From NCBI GenBank assembly GCA_947247005.1, contig OX365952.1, positions 7,958,501 to 8,022,500 on the forward strand: DNA of 64,000 bases, written 5' to 3'. A model generated the notes under the pieces. The model was not told where the DNA came from. It did not search any database and saw nothing but the letters and a program-made list of their open reading frames with translations. This DNA comes from Spisula solida. Its lineage: Eukaryota; Mollusca; Bivalvia; Venerida; Mactridae. A program made the position numbers and the translations under genes. Below, piece after piece: positions 12,330 through 24,400 of the stretch; position 1 is the stretch's first letter; every line of letters begins with the position of its first letter.

Positions 12330-13956
12330 CACACTAGGAGCTTTTATTACGAATGCATCGCCAAGTGCCATAGACCAGTATATTTGGCGAGTGGTCACCA
12401 AGGTTCTTGTTAATAAGTTCACATAGTTATCTGTGGTTGGTGCTTTCAAAGTCATGTCCAGGTAGATGGTGCGCCAAACTGTCACTTGTATCTCTTGCTT
12501 CCAGAAAGATGAGAGAGGGAGAAACATTCAGGCCTATTCTAGGATCTGAATTGTAATGGGTTAACATGTACCTAAGAGAACCTCTTTTAAATTGCCCAGA
12601 CTCTGTTGGACATGTTAAGCATAGATACTATCCAATGAGCTTCTCCAATCACACCTTATGTATATTCAATTTGACAATGGGACAGTTACTCTAGATGTCT
12701 CATCGGCAGTTTTACAAATATACAAATTGTGGACCAAGAGGTTCAGAATGTCTCAATTGACTGTCTTGAAATAGAAAATACGGAGTTTCCCACATGAACC
12801 ACTTAGCCCAAAGGCATGCTTTGTGGCTACAGAGTATGGAACCAACAATGACCTTAATATTAAAATGATGTGTGGAGTGTATTATAAATATTTCTTGGAA
12901 AACGAAGGGAATGTGAAGATCGCTTATATTATGTCTAGTATTCTGTAAGCATTGGCTTTTCTCCTTTTCTCTTTGGTCGCACCCTGTCCATTATATGTAG
13001 GTATATACATTATCATCATACTTTATGAATAGAAAGTCACATTTATGTGCCTGTCACTCAACTTATCACTCAATCTTTCTTTTCCCTGTCCATTTTTTAT
13101 TATCATTACCCTTTAGAACAGTATATATATACTGTTATAGAAAGCATGAGTGCATCATTGCGGTCCAAGTTTTAAGAAACATGCTAATACATGGTTAATT
13201 TTGTATAATACATTGATAATACATTGATTATACCTGTAAAATCATCGTAAAGTATTCAAAAGCATTTCAGTTCTGACCAAAATCAGATGACTTTTTATAA
13301 GAGCTAGGTGATTTGGACCTGGGATGTTTGCAGAAGGAAAAACTCCGAAAATTTCAAATTGTCTCTAATTTTCCAAAAATCACCCCTTTTTGCTATAAAA
13401 TAAACTGATCCAGTATATAAATTGGTCTATTCTATTATAAAATATGGACATAAATGGGTTAAAACAACATCAAATCATTCATCTTACACAAATAAAACAA
13501 AATAATGTGGGTGGAATTAGCTATAAAAGAAACCTTGTTGGAGTAAAAAATGCCTACATGCCGTCTTTACATAAAAAATTCAACTTGGTAGGGGGGATCA
13601 AGACATTGATGGAATGAGCTGAAATTTGGTCTGGGAATATTGGTTATACTAGAAAACAGTTGGTTTAATTATCTAGGTGATCAGAGAAAAAGTTTAAAAA
13701 ATGGAACATCCTATGCTGCATTCCCTGTCCGATTTGTTATAATCTTTATATATGTGACTATTTCTATTCATATATGAATTTTGACAATCGGTCTGTAATT
13801 ATAAGATAAAAAACGTACGACTTATGAAAAACTATTTTTATTGTTGAAAACTTTTAACATTAATGTATTATTATTATTAAGCTTCGGATAAAAAAACATA
13901 AGTCTATAAGCAACTAGTTATGTAAAATCACGAGTTATACATTTGTCCAGTAATAT
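12330..13956. other. no gene recognised
   Basis: AT-rich sequence with no coding frame of interest and no repeat that I could match elsewhere in the window. Confidence 0.5.
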
Positions 13957-14325
13957 GCAAAGGGATTCGACCCGATAAAAATATCTTTCACATCTATACT
14001 GTGAATACATAAGACAGGGGTCTTTCTTTATGACTGGCCCTCATATACCCAACTCAACATTATGTCCAATATTTTAAACAAGCCGAATACAATCATTTAA
14101 TTTGTACTGCACACTTCAAGACAATATAATATTATACATAAAAAATACAACTTTTATCAATACACGTACACAATGTCGCCTGTGTCGAGCATAGAATGTT
14201 CACAAAATGCGTAAAACCCGGTTTGACGACATAACCCTGCACAGACAGAAACTAGAAAACGGCCTTCGATAAAGAAGAGAAATCATTATTTACACACGAT
14301 CTCAGGATATTAGTACGACGATTTG

Positions 14326-14687
14326 GTAGAGGAACATATTTGGATTAACTCACCGACACTCGTCCGTTTCTGTACAGCTTAGCTAGACGAAAGGAGCAAT
14401 TCAACAACATTGACTGAAAACAATTCGCCGACTTTTGCCATTTTGACAGTGACAGCACGGCTTTTGTTACGAGTAATTTGATTGGCTGAAGAGTTGCATG
14501 GTATTACCCGAACACCAATCATTTTCTATATTGTCACATGATTCGTCACGTGATACTACAATGGTCGAAATGAATGTAAATATTAGAAATTGAATATCAG
14601 TTCTCCCTGAACTCGGATTATCGTCTATTTAAGCGGAACGGAAACATATAGGTGGCGGTAAGTTGCAAAACAAATGTCCCACTATCA
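14326..14687. promoter_or_regulatory. candidate divergent promoter
   Basis: The core of the inverted repeat has inverted and direct CCAAT boxes (GATTGGCT near 14,480, CCAATCA near 14,516) and an E-box-like CACGTGAT near 14,548. Good splice donors lie on both sides, facing outward: GTGAGT on the minus strand at 14,353 and GTAAGT on the plus strand at 14,658. This is the layout of a bidirectional promoter with two first exons. No transcript evidence is available, so the call is inferential. Confidence 0.4.
14354..14460 (-). other. candidate minus-strand first exon
   Basis: A possible first exon ends TGTCG before GTGAGTTAA. An ATG at 14,410-14,408 opens 19 codons reading MLLNCSFRLAKLYRNGRVS to the donor in phase 0. 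This phase is compatible with the first resolved CCT7 exon at 10,238, but a 4.1-kb intron and an N-terminal extension would be needed. It may equally be a 5' untranslated exon of CCT7 or of another gene. Confidence 0.25.
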
Positions 14688-15058
14688 AATCGTCGTACTA
14701 ATATCCTGAGATCGTGTGTAAATAATGATTTCTCTTCTTTATCGAAGGCCGTTTTCTAGTTTCTGTCTGTGCAGGGTTATGTCGTCAAACCGGGTTTTAC
14801 GCATTTTGTGAACATTCTATGCTCGACACAGGCGACATTGTGTACGTGTATTGATAAAAGTTGTATTTTTTATGTATAATATTATAATTATTGTCTTGAA
14901 GTGTGCAGTACAAATTAAATGATTGTATTCGGCTTGTTTAAAATATTGGACATAATGTTGAGTTGGGTATATGAGGACCAGTCATAAAGAAAGACCCCTG
15001 TCTTATGTATTCATAGTATAGATGTGAAAGATATTTTATCGGGTTGAATCCCTTTGGT

Positions 15059-15739
15059 AATATGAGCAACACAGTGACCAATGTAGATGAATGTCGCAAT
15101 TAAAATAGCGCGTATAGAAACCTTCTGCATCGATGCATGTACGACACCTATTGTTGTATTTTGGCTAATCGCCTGTGTGTACAGAGGGTGTTGTATTATG
15201 ACGTCTCACCCGTGTATATAGATGGTACTAAAGTCAGTCTACGCATAGCTCACTACGTATTTACATCTCTCTCACTGTATACTTGTACATATTTCCATAT
15301 AGTTAATATATTAAGATGTAATTAGTACATTTGCTGCATATTCGTTCTTGGACACACACTCTAAGCAATACTTGGTGTCAGATAAGTTAACTGTTTCATA
15401 GAATTTTAATTTATGATTTTATTTAAAACTAATTGTGAATAAGTGACAATCTAAAATGGGATTTTTAAATGGCGTTCCACAACCATGAATGGACTGTGAC
15501 AGTAAACATGTGTTAGAAACATTCCTGAAATTTCGTCCATCTGTGTTTCTGCCGACGTTTTCAACGGCAGCTAACTTAAGCAAACTTACTACAACTAAAT
15601 TCAACGTTCAGGAACTTTTACAAGCAGAGTACAACTAACACCAACGTTTTCTTCAATACATCGACAAAGGTTTTACATGTTATAAATTTTCAACCAATAC
15701 GACGTTCGCAAGCACTCAGAAGCGAACATAGATTGATCT
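15059..15739. other. no gene recognised
   Basis: No coding frame or repeat was assigned. The segment from about 15,540 is unusually rich in CAACGTT and CGACGTTT motifs, a trait shared with 15,990-16,245. Confidence 0.45.
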
Positions 15740-15965
15740 GATTCAAAATTATCTGAGTGTACCCTATATAGAGAGAAGGCTGGGGAGCGGCCATGTTTAG
15801 CGACAACGGTATGAATTTTGAAAGCTGGTACCCAGTTTTTCTAGAGTTGTCATACCAAACACGAATACCATGGTGAGTTCTTGTTCCTGTCATATCCATT
15901 GCCGCTACACATGGTCGCTCCACTACCTTCTCTCTATATAGGGTACCGCAGATAATTTTGACTCA
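15740..15965. mobile_element. 226-bp MITE-like element with ~38-bp inverted ends
   Basis: The left end CAAAATTATCTG then GTACCCTATATAGAGAGAAG is mirrored at the right (CTTCTCTCTATATAGGGTAC then CAGATAATTTTG). The outer parts carry a 2-3-base difference. The short inside has no coding potential. Confidence 0.75.
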
Positions 15966-15981
15966 GATAATTTGAAACCAT

Positions 15982-16246
15982 GTGCCTATGTTCAAAACTT
16001 GTCGTAACTTGTACTATCATCCAAACATCGGTAATTTAAGCTGGGTTCAAGCTACGACGTTTGGACCGACGTTTGCCGACATTTGGACAAACGTTCAAAA
16101 CCTTCGTAGTGTTTCCGACGTTAAGGGTTATTTTTTAGACTTTCGAAACGCTTACCAACGTTGGTTCAAACGGTCATATTGTGAACCCACATTTAATGCT
16201 TACTTACAAAATTCTTTACACTATGGCGTTTGGACCGACGTTTACC
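15982..16246. other. CGACGTTT-rich segment
   Basis: Short imperfect motifs such as GTTTGGACCGACGTTT and CAAACGTTCAAA recur at irregular spacing. A 94-codon open frame spans the segment, but its residues follow the repeat and show no family signature. It may be a degenerate repeat element interrupted by the MITE next to it. Confidence 0.35.
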
Positions 16247-16789
16247 CACAGGGGAGAATCACGTGATCGCGAAGATACATTTCGTGTACAACATGGCGGC
16301 ACAAAAAAATCAGGTATGTGCAAAGTTACAGATTAAATCAGAAATGCATAATAGGCACAGAGTACCCGCATATCAAACCGATTAAGTTTGATGTATCTTA
16401 TTTGTCTGAAATGTGCTTTGTTTAGGCCTGAAACTCGAAACAGTTTTTTAGCGTTTTAGTACAAAACGTAAACAACACACTTATGCGGGTATTTTCAGCT
16501 CAAAACGCTGATTTTTTGCAATGATTGCTTTAAAAATTATGATTGCCATATAATATGTATCGTTCGTGATGATTTTCGGTTGCCTTGCTAGCACTGAAAC
16601 AAAGTTAGTCATACATTTGAAAATAAGTACATTCAATAAACGAAACTTTATGAGTACATTACGTAAGCCAACATGTTGCAGCAGTATATTGTGTGAACAC
16701 AATTTAATTTTCTTTTTGTATGCTACATGTCTGTGCACATAAACACAACAATTATACAAACATATTCTCTCACGTGATTCTCCCCTGTG
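16247..16789. mobile_element. 543-bp MITE-like element with 20-bp inverted ends
   Basis: Perfect 20-bp inverted ends CACAGGGGAGAATCACGTGA occur at 16,247-16,266 and 16,770-16,789. No matching target duplication is evident. A Kozak-like ATGGCGGC followed by a GTATGT donor lies inside near the left end. Confidence 0.75.
16293..16313 (+). other. possible short first coding exon
   Basis: ACAACATGGCGGCACAAAAA leads through seven codons (MAAQKNQ) to CAG and the donor GTATGTGC. The context looks like a gene start, but no downstream exon could be joined and it lies inside a MITE-like element. Chance is a serious alternative. Confidence 0.15.
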
Positions 16790-17689
16790 CAGCTGGGGCA
16801 TTCAGTTTTTTGGTTGCTGAAACTAATTCATTATACTTTTCGGCAGCTTGGACTTGGGCGGATTTTTACTTGTTTAGTTGGGCATTGTGTCTTGAATGTG
16901 TTTTATGTTTTCTGTGCTCGGTTGATTCAGTTGGACATTGTGTTTTTAATGTTTTATGTGCTCGGCTGTTTAAGTTGAGTGCTGCCTTCCCTGTCTGACT
17001 TAATATTATCTTTTTGCAGAACTCTTTCTCAATGTAGTTACGATAATTGTATACGATACAGAGGACATACCTATACATCTTGCTGCTGAAGGAACTATGT
17101 GTTGTCCGTTTTCCTTACGTTTTGGTGACGTCGCTTTAGTGTCACGAAGTTGTCACTTTTGAAGTTTAACTTCTGTTTATTTCAGTACCTTATGTTAAAA
17201 TGTCGTCATTGTTACAAACACCGTCCAACATGTAACATGTAATGTGTTGGCGATGTTAGAAAACTAACGATAATAAAGTGTTTAAGATACGTCTCATTAC
17301 GTAGTCGACATCAATAGTTATTGATGGGCTACGCCGGGTGCGTGTTACCATGGTTTTAAAATGGATTATTATGAAGGGACGTGATAATTTTACGCGATAT
17401 ATCAGATATCGAATTTTCGCAATTGAATTCCGATTCAATATTATGTTATTATTTTTGAATAATATTTAAAACTGTATCCGCGAGGACCCCAGTCCTGTTT
17501 ATTTTTGAACGTCCCTCGTATACTTTAAATGGTGAATATATTAATTAACTGTTTATGGTATATAGACATGAAATTTTGGCGACGATGATAAATAGAAAAA
17601 ACTAGATTAAATTCTGAAAAATGGCAAATGTGATGTCTTGAAGTTATAACCGATTAACTGTAAGCGTGAATCGTCAACGTTAGCAAAGG
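16790..17689. other. no gene recognised
   Basis: A short diverged direct repeat (TGGGCATTGTGTCTTGAATG and TTGGACATTGTGTTTTTAATG) lies at 16,870-16,975. No other feature was supported. Confidence 0.45.
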
Positions 17690-18003
17690 CAAAGAATTGA
17701 CTTTAAAAATGTTGATGGATATCGCAAGGGCTTCCGAGAATGCAGACTCACAAGTACAATATATAAATGGTGCTCCGAATAATGATACAGGTACTAATAA
17801 AGCCTCTTCAGAGAATTAATTTCAAATACAACCTCAAAGACAACTAAACCGAATTGAGGCAACATGTTTTTGAATGTGCACAAATCTATTGGTCACAAAG
17901 CGAAAAATCATTCATATTCGGTTCGTAATGCAAAGTGTAGAAAGTGTGACAAAATATGTCATTCTCAACCAAGGTGTAAAACAAAAAGACGAAAAAAGTG
18001 AAA
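17690..18003 (+). pseudogene. broken Ty3-type gag fragment with CCHC zinc knuckle
   Basis: Reading LTLKMLMDIARASENADSQ resembles the conserved end of the gag capsid of Ty3/mdg4-type LTR retrotransposons. After an in-frame stop comes a frame with IGHKAKN and the knuckle CRKCDKICHSQPRC at 17,936-17,977, which fits the CX2CX4HX4C spacing. Such knuckles bind the element's RNA. The frame stops right after a basic tail. No pol genes or LTRs were recognised nearby, so this is a degenerate fragment. Confidence 0.6.
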
Positions 18004-18357
18004 GTTTTGATATAGCAAAACGTATTTTAGAAAAACGTTCGAAGAACCTATACCTGTATTGTTCTAAGACAGAGCGCGATGTTTCAAAGAACGAGTGCAA
18101 AAAGACGTACAACGGACAAAATAAGGAAATTTCAGAAATCAAATTTACAATTTTCTTGAAATCATCCAAGTTGGTCACAGAAAAAAACTTACATATTTCC
18201 TCTATATACGTATGTGCACATTTTCTTTGCGATAGCGAAATGTAGGAATTTGATAAATAGACAACTGTAAACTGTCAATGTTGATGAAAATTTAATTGTG
18301 TTGTTGTTCGTTTATCACACCATGTTGATTACTGCAGAGATGTGGTTATAATATAAA

Positions 18358-18447
18358 AATATCAGATGCCTGCCTGCTTCGCATCGGGGTGACATTCTGC
18401 CCTCGGGTTGACAATATCAATGTCACGCAGGCAGGCATCTGATATTT
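18358..18447. repeat. 90-bp foldback hairpin
   Basis: The perfect arms read AATATCAGATGCCTGCCTGC and its complement. An inner pair GTGACATT/AATGTCAC extends the stem. It resembles the foldback hairpins at 33,535 and 45,938. Confidence 0.8.
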
Positions 18448-20465
18448 ATTTTATTGTACCGAACAATACATAAGTAAATAAAATCATACTGGCAAATCTT
18501 GTTTGTTTGTTTTTTACACTCTCGTCTGAATCGCACATCTCGGTCGATCACGTGTCAAATGGGTTGGGACTGTCAATAACAGTCATAATGTCTCTCTCTG
18601 GGGGCAATGGGACTTTTGCATTGCAGAAAAAAGTGAGGTATAATTATCTAGTATATATGTTCAGTGTATAGTTAGCCAGAAAGTGTATATCATAAAACAA
18701 AGTAAAGTGTAGCCTTCAATGGCGTTTGTTGTTATACCTTTACTTATATGGTGATTCTATTGTCTGTGGTATACATGTATAGACATGAAAGCTCGGCGAC
18801 GATGAACAACAGAACAAGTGCAAACTACATTTGTATTTGTACTGTCCGAATTATTAGTCACTTGTAGTTGCTGCTTGTAAATATGGACTCAATGCATATA
18901 CAATGCATTCAAACTCAAGATCATACAATCATAAAATGTCTCCCATCTATGACCAATCAGAAAAAGAAGTACTACTAAGATCCTTGGAAAGCAAGATAGT
19001 TTAGTTTACTGATTGTATAATTGCGTCTAAACAAGTATAGATGCTTTTTTAAACCCTTGGTGTTTTTTAAGAACACAAGACGCTTCATCAACGTCTCACC
19101 AACCTCACATGAAAAAACAAGCACGAACACAGCGAAGACCGGTAGCATAATCAATTTAGATGCACGTATAAATAATCCCACGTTATTCAAAAACACAGAC
19201 CAATTATAAGTTTTGTTAGTTCACTCAGTAAACTAAAAACGTAAACCAAAACTGATATTTTGGCAAAATTTCAAATGAGGAGAACCCATTTGAAGTGACT
19301 CAACGGTGGCTATGAAATAATTTTATTATTTGCTATCAATGGATGTAGACATTTTTTAGTGAAGATAACAGTGGAATCATCATTTGTTATTTTCACTGTT
19401 TTAGAAGCTTGTTCCATCACCATACTGAAACATACAAGAAACGTAACGTAATACCATACTATGAGAAATTGAAGCATAAACATAAAATTTGTTGATTTTT
19501 TGGTGAAAGATCAAATTTAATTTTACTTAATTTTACTTTAGCCACACCGCCTCTGTTAACATCCATGTAAATTGCCGTAGCCATGATATAAATAAATATA
19601 ATTCACCGTTATTCCACGGTAAATCACCGAAAGGCATGATCAATAAGTACCGACAATTAACTGCCATTCATTCATTGTTTGTGTGTTCTTATTTTGAATA
19701 ATAATACTTCATACTTTGGTATACTGTGAAGGGTGCCAGCTCAATTGTCTTTGTCCCTAACCTATCACCCCACGTAGTATGGATATGGTATTTTGCAATA
19801 GATAAATGCTGAATATTTAACGCAAGGTAAGAACCTACATGCCTATTATATGCCTATGTGGATTTTTAAAGACAGTAACGGTATTAATTTTGAGTGTGAT
19901 TTAACTAAAATACATATTTTTATATGTTAATATCTGACTTATTTCATACAAAACTATTTTTGTATTTACCTTATTCCGGTGAAATCGGTTAAACATATGT
20001 GGTTATACTCATTGTTTTTAGAAAACAATTAAACATTTCTTGTTGTGCATTGCATATTTACTAGTAAAATATTTATTTATTAAATAAACTAATGTAATAA
20101 TAGATAAATATTTCATGTATCTTCGTTTAAAATGACTTTCTTAAAATAAAGTAAAGTTAGTTAAACTTTTTTTTTCGTTTGAAAATCAATCAAATCAATG
20201 TCATAAAAAGAATAAATGTATCTGCGATTTTATATTATAGTACATGTATTATTTTATCCAACTCGTTTAATAAATTTAACATGAACAGGCAAACATGTGA
20301 TATCCTGTTTCTACATTCTATTTATTTATAAATTCAATTTCATTATTGATACTATAAGTATCATTTTAGACATCTACGGCGGAAGTTATACATAAACCTT
20401 TTATATATAAATGTACATTTTTATAGTACATGTAAAAATGAAAAATATTTATTCTTTTTTTCCAG
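18448..20465. other. AT-rich region without recognised genes
   Basis: No coding frame with family resemblance was found. Part of 18,760-18,830 resembles 17,560-17,620 (GACATGAAA then GGCGACGATGA), which could be a remnant of a direct repeat. Confidence 0.4.
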
Positions 20466-20608
20466 GTGAACAACTAGTCATAGAAAACATCTTTAAGTAT
20501 CTAAAAAAGAAAAAAGTGGAAACTGAGAAGATATTCTGCTTCTACTTAGCTGACAAATGTGTTTTGACATATAGGACTAAAGCTTACGATAGCTTTTTAG
20601 TTATATGA
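20466..20608 (+). CDS. possible terminal coding exon, unknown protein
   Basis: A pyrimidine tract and CCAG precede a frame that opens GEQLVIENIFKYLKKKK and ends YDSFLVI before TGA at 20,606. The segment is lysine-rich and unrecognised. The sequence after the stop resembles 55,673-55,850 on the same strand, as if both were 3' untranslated regions of diverged paralogues. Splicing is inferred from the acceptor only. Confidence 0.3.
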
Positions 20609-20871
20609 AGACTATTAACATGATGCTCACGCTGCAACAACGGGTTTTAAAAATGCAATTATACACTGAGAGGTCTGTGTGTTGCATATACAATGGGATA
20701 AAGCCTATGTTGGAATTATTTGTATGGTGGAAATATACCATTATTTTGTTTGTATCAAAGTAAAATATCACTACGATTATAGTTAAACATGGACGTACAC
20801 AAAAATGTGCTAAGCGGAAATGCGAAAAGCGGATATCAGATTTCCCATGACGTACACCGGAAGCGTCGAAA

Positions 20872-20878
20872 ATGAATG
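20872..20878 (+). CDS. candidate first coding exon (ATGAATG then GTAAGT)
   Basis: A short ATG-AAT-G segment precedes the donor GTAAGTTATA. Upstream is CACCGGAAGCG, an ETS-type promoter motif. The diverged copy at 56,423-56,429 keeps the same design (ATG, one codon, one base, donor GTGAGT), followed by homologous intron sequence. Conservation of the ATG and donor across the two copies supports a real start. The downstream protein is unknown. Confidence 0.35.
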
Positions 20879-21450
20879 GTAAGTTATAAATTATACGATG
20901 CTTTCCTGTTTAGATCCAATATACCACCTCAAATGTAAACGGTCAAGTATACTATATTGTTAAAACATCAACCATTATCTGGGGATAACAGTTTGATGTT
21001 TGCGTTAACTAATTGATACCACAGCCCCAATTACCTTGCACACAGTGGGTGGGGTCAATGCTAAAATTTCCAAGTTTCAATTGGTACATTTAAGCTTACC
21101 AGCATTAAACTCTGGTATCGAGAAATACATTGGGACATAGCCAATCATTATCTCATCGGAGTTTAATTGCTACTGAGTCATTACCTGACTATTGACAGCC
21201 CCCTACCTTCCATCTCAATTTCCCTTAAAATGTTTGCTTTAGAAAAAATATTGTATTAGTTGCATTAATCATACACGTATTTCAGTCCGTTTGTGAAATA
21301 TTAACCATTTTGGTGATGGCGTCGCACACTCTATGGCAATGTTGAGCAAAGGCCATGCTTGTACATGTTTTGCAGTTTGGTTAATGGCCTTGTTTACATT
21401 GCACATTCAGTAATGTTCCTTGTAATGCTCTTTCATTTGTTGACGAATAA

Positions 21451-24400
21451 CCTAAAACTCATTTCAAGCAGAACAGTTTGGTAATGACCATATTTTAAGC
21501 CTTATGTTGAACATTATGTAAGGGTCATGTCAATGTGGAACAGTTTGGTAATGGTTATGCTCATATTGAAAACTAAATAAGGTCCATTCCGATGTGGAAC
21601 AGTTTGGTAATGGTTATGTTCAATGTTCATATTGAAAACTATATAAGGTCCATTCCGATGTGGAACAGTTTGGTTAATGGTCATGCTTATACTGAAAACT
21701 ATATAAGGTCCATTCCGATGTGGAACAGTTTGGTGATGGTCATGCTTATACTGAAAACTATATAAGGGCCATGCCAAGGTGGAACAGTTTGGCAATGGTC
21801 ATGCTCATACTGAAAACTATATAAGGTCCATTCCGATGTGGAACAGTTTGGTGATGGTCATGCTTATACTGAAAACTATATAAGGGCCATGCCAAGGTGG
21901 AACAGTTTGGCAATGGTCATGCTCATACTGAAAACTATATAAGGTCCATTCCGATGTGGAACAGTTTGGTGATGGTCATGCTTATACTGAAAACTATATA
22001 AGGGCCATGCCAAGGTGGAACAGTTTGGCAATGGTCATGCTCATACTGAAAACTATATAAGGTCCATTCCGATGTGGAACAGTTTGGTGATGGTCATGCT
22101 CATACTGAAAACTATATAAGGGCCATGCCAAGGTGGAACAGTTTGGCAATGGTCATGCTCATACTGAAAACTGTATAAGGTCCATTCCGATGTGGAACAG
22201 TTTGGTAATGGTCATGCTCATACTGAAAACTATATAAGGGCCATGCCAAGGTGGAACAGTTTGGTAATGGTTATGCTCATATTGAAAACTATATAAGGTC
22301 CATTCCGATGTGGAACATTTTGGTAATGGTGATGCTTATACTGAAAACTATGTAAGGGCCATTCCAAGGTGGAACAGTTTGGCAATGGTCATGCTCATAC
22401 TGAAAACTATATAAGGTCCACTCCGATGTGGAACATTTTGGTAATGGTGATGCTTATACTGAAAACTATGTAAGGGCCATTCCAAGATGGAACAGTTTGG
22501 CAATGGTCATGCTCATACTGAAAACTATATAAGGTCCATTCCGATGTGGAACAGTTTGGTAATGGTCATGCTTATACTGAAAACTATATAAGGTCCATTC
22601 CGATGTGGAACAGTTGGTAAAGGTCATGCTTATACTGAAAACTTTATAAGGGTCATGCCAATGTGGAACAGTTTGGTGATGGTCATGCTTATATTGAAAA
22701 CTATATAAGGGCCATGCCAAGGTGGAACAGTTTGGCAATGGTCATGCTCATACTGAAAACTATATAAGGTCCATTCCGATGTGGAACAGTTTGATAATGG
22801 TCATGCTCATACTGAAAACTATATAAGGGCCATGCCAAGGTGGAACAGTTTGGTAATGGTTATGCTCATATTGAAAACTATATAATGTCCATTCCGATGT
22901 GGAACATTTTGGTAATGGTCATGCTTATACTGAAAACTATATAAGGGCCATGCCAAGGTGGAACAGTTTGGCAATGGTCATGCTCATACTGAAAACTATA
23001 TAAGGTCCATTCCGATGTGGAACAGTTTGGTAATGGTCATGCTCATACTGAAAACTATATAAGGTCCATTCCGATGTGGAACAGTTTGGTAATGGTCATG
23101 CTTATACTGAAAATTATATAAGGGCCATGCCAAGGTGGAACAGTTTGGCAATGGTCATGCTCATACTGAAAACTATATAAGGTCCATTCCGATGTGGAAC
23201 AGTTTGGTAATGGTCATGCTCATACTGAAAACTATATAAGGGCCATGCCAAGGTGGAACAGTTTGGCAATGGTCATGTTCATACTGAAAACTATATAAGG
23301 TCCATTCCGATGTGGAACAGTTTGGTAATGGTCATGCTCATACTGAAAACTATATAAGGGCCATGCCAAGGTGGAACAGTTTGGTAATGGTTATGCTCAT
23401 ATTGAAAACTATATAAGGTCCATTCCGATGTGGAACATTTTGGTAATGGTCATGCTTATACTGAAAACTATGTAAGGGCCATTCCAAGGTGGAACAGTTT
23501 GGCAATGGTCATGCTCATACTGAAAACTATATTAGGTCCATTCCGATGTGGAACAGTTTGGTAATGGTCATGCTCATACTGAAAACTATATAAGGTCCAT
23601 TCCGATGTGGAACAGTTTGGTAATGGTCATGCTTATACTGAAAACTATATAAGGGTCATGCCAATGTGGAACAGTTTGGTGATGGTCATGCTTATACTGA
23701 AAACTATATAAGGGCCATGCCAAGGTGGAACAGTTTGGTAATGGTTATGCTCATATTGAAAACTATATAAGGTCCATTCCGATGTGGAACATTTTGGTAA
23801 TGGTCATGCTTATACTGAAAACTATATAAGGTCCATGCCAATGTGGAACAGTTTGGCAATGGTCATGCTCATACTGAAAACTATATAAGGTCCATTCCGA
23901 TGTGGAACAGTTTGGTAATGGTCATGCTCATACTGAAAACTATATAAGGTCCATTCCGATGTGGAACAGTTTGGTAATGGTCATGCTCATACTGAAAACT
24001 ATATAAGGGTCATGCCAATGTGGAACAGTTTGGTAATGGTTATGCTTATATTGAAAACTATATAAGGTCCATTCCGATGTGGAACATTTTGGTAATGGCC
24101 ATGCTTATACTGAAAATTATATAAGGGCCATGCCAGGTGGAACAGTTTGGCAATGGTCATGCTCATACTGAAAACTATATAAGGTCCATTCCGATGTGGA
24201 ACAGTTTGGTAATGGTCATGCTCATACTGAAAACTATATAAGGTCCATTCCGATGTGGAACAGTTTGGTAATGGTTATGCTCATATTGAAAACTATATAA
24301 GGTCCATTCCGATGTGGAACATTTTGGTAATGGTCATGCTTATACTGAAAACTATATAAGGTCCATGCCAATGTGGAACAGTTTGGCAATGGTCATGCTC

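Larger units (their letters stand above)
13957..15058. repeat. 370-bp inverted repeat around a 362-bp core
   Basis: The arms 13,957-14,325 and 14,688-15,058 are reverse complements with only a few mismatches. They share AGACAGGGGTCTTTCTTTAT, CAAGCCGAATACAATCATTT and CGAGCATAGAATGTTC among others. The core is not itself palindromic and carries promoter-like motifs. The structure could be a long-TIR element or an inverted duplication of two divergent first introns. Confidence 0.9.

Noticed and set aside
12087..12337. Overlapping 65-80-codon frames with proline-rich ends
   Set aside because: They are translations of the Tourist-like MITE and its inverted end.
17874..18245. 123-codon plus-strand frame
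   Set aside because: The frame lies over a gag-like remnant whose zinc knuckle is in a different reading frame, so this one is a shadow.
21514..22738. Minus-strand frames of about 90 codons with a 20-residue repeat
   Set aside because: They follow from the 60-bp unit being a multiple of three. Stops and single-base length changes break the frame throughout the array, and no start or splice context supports translation.
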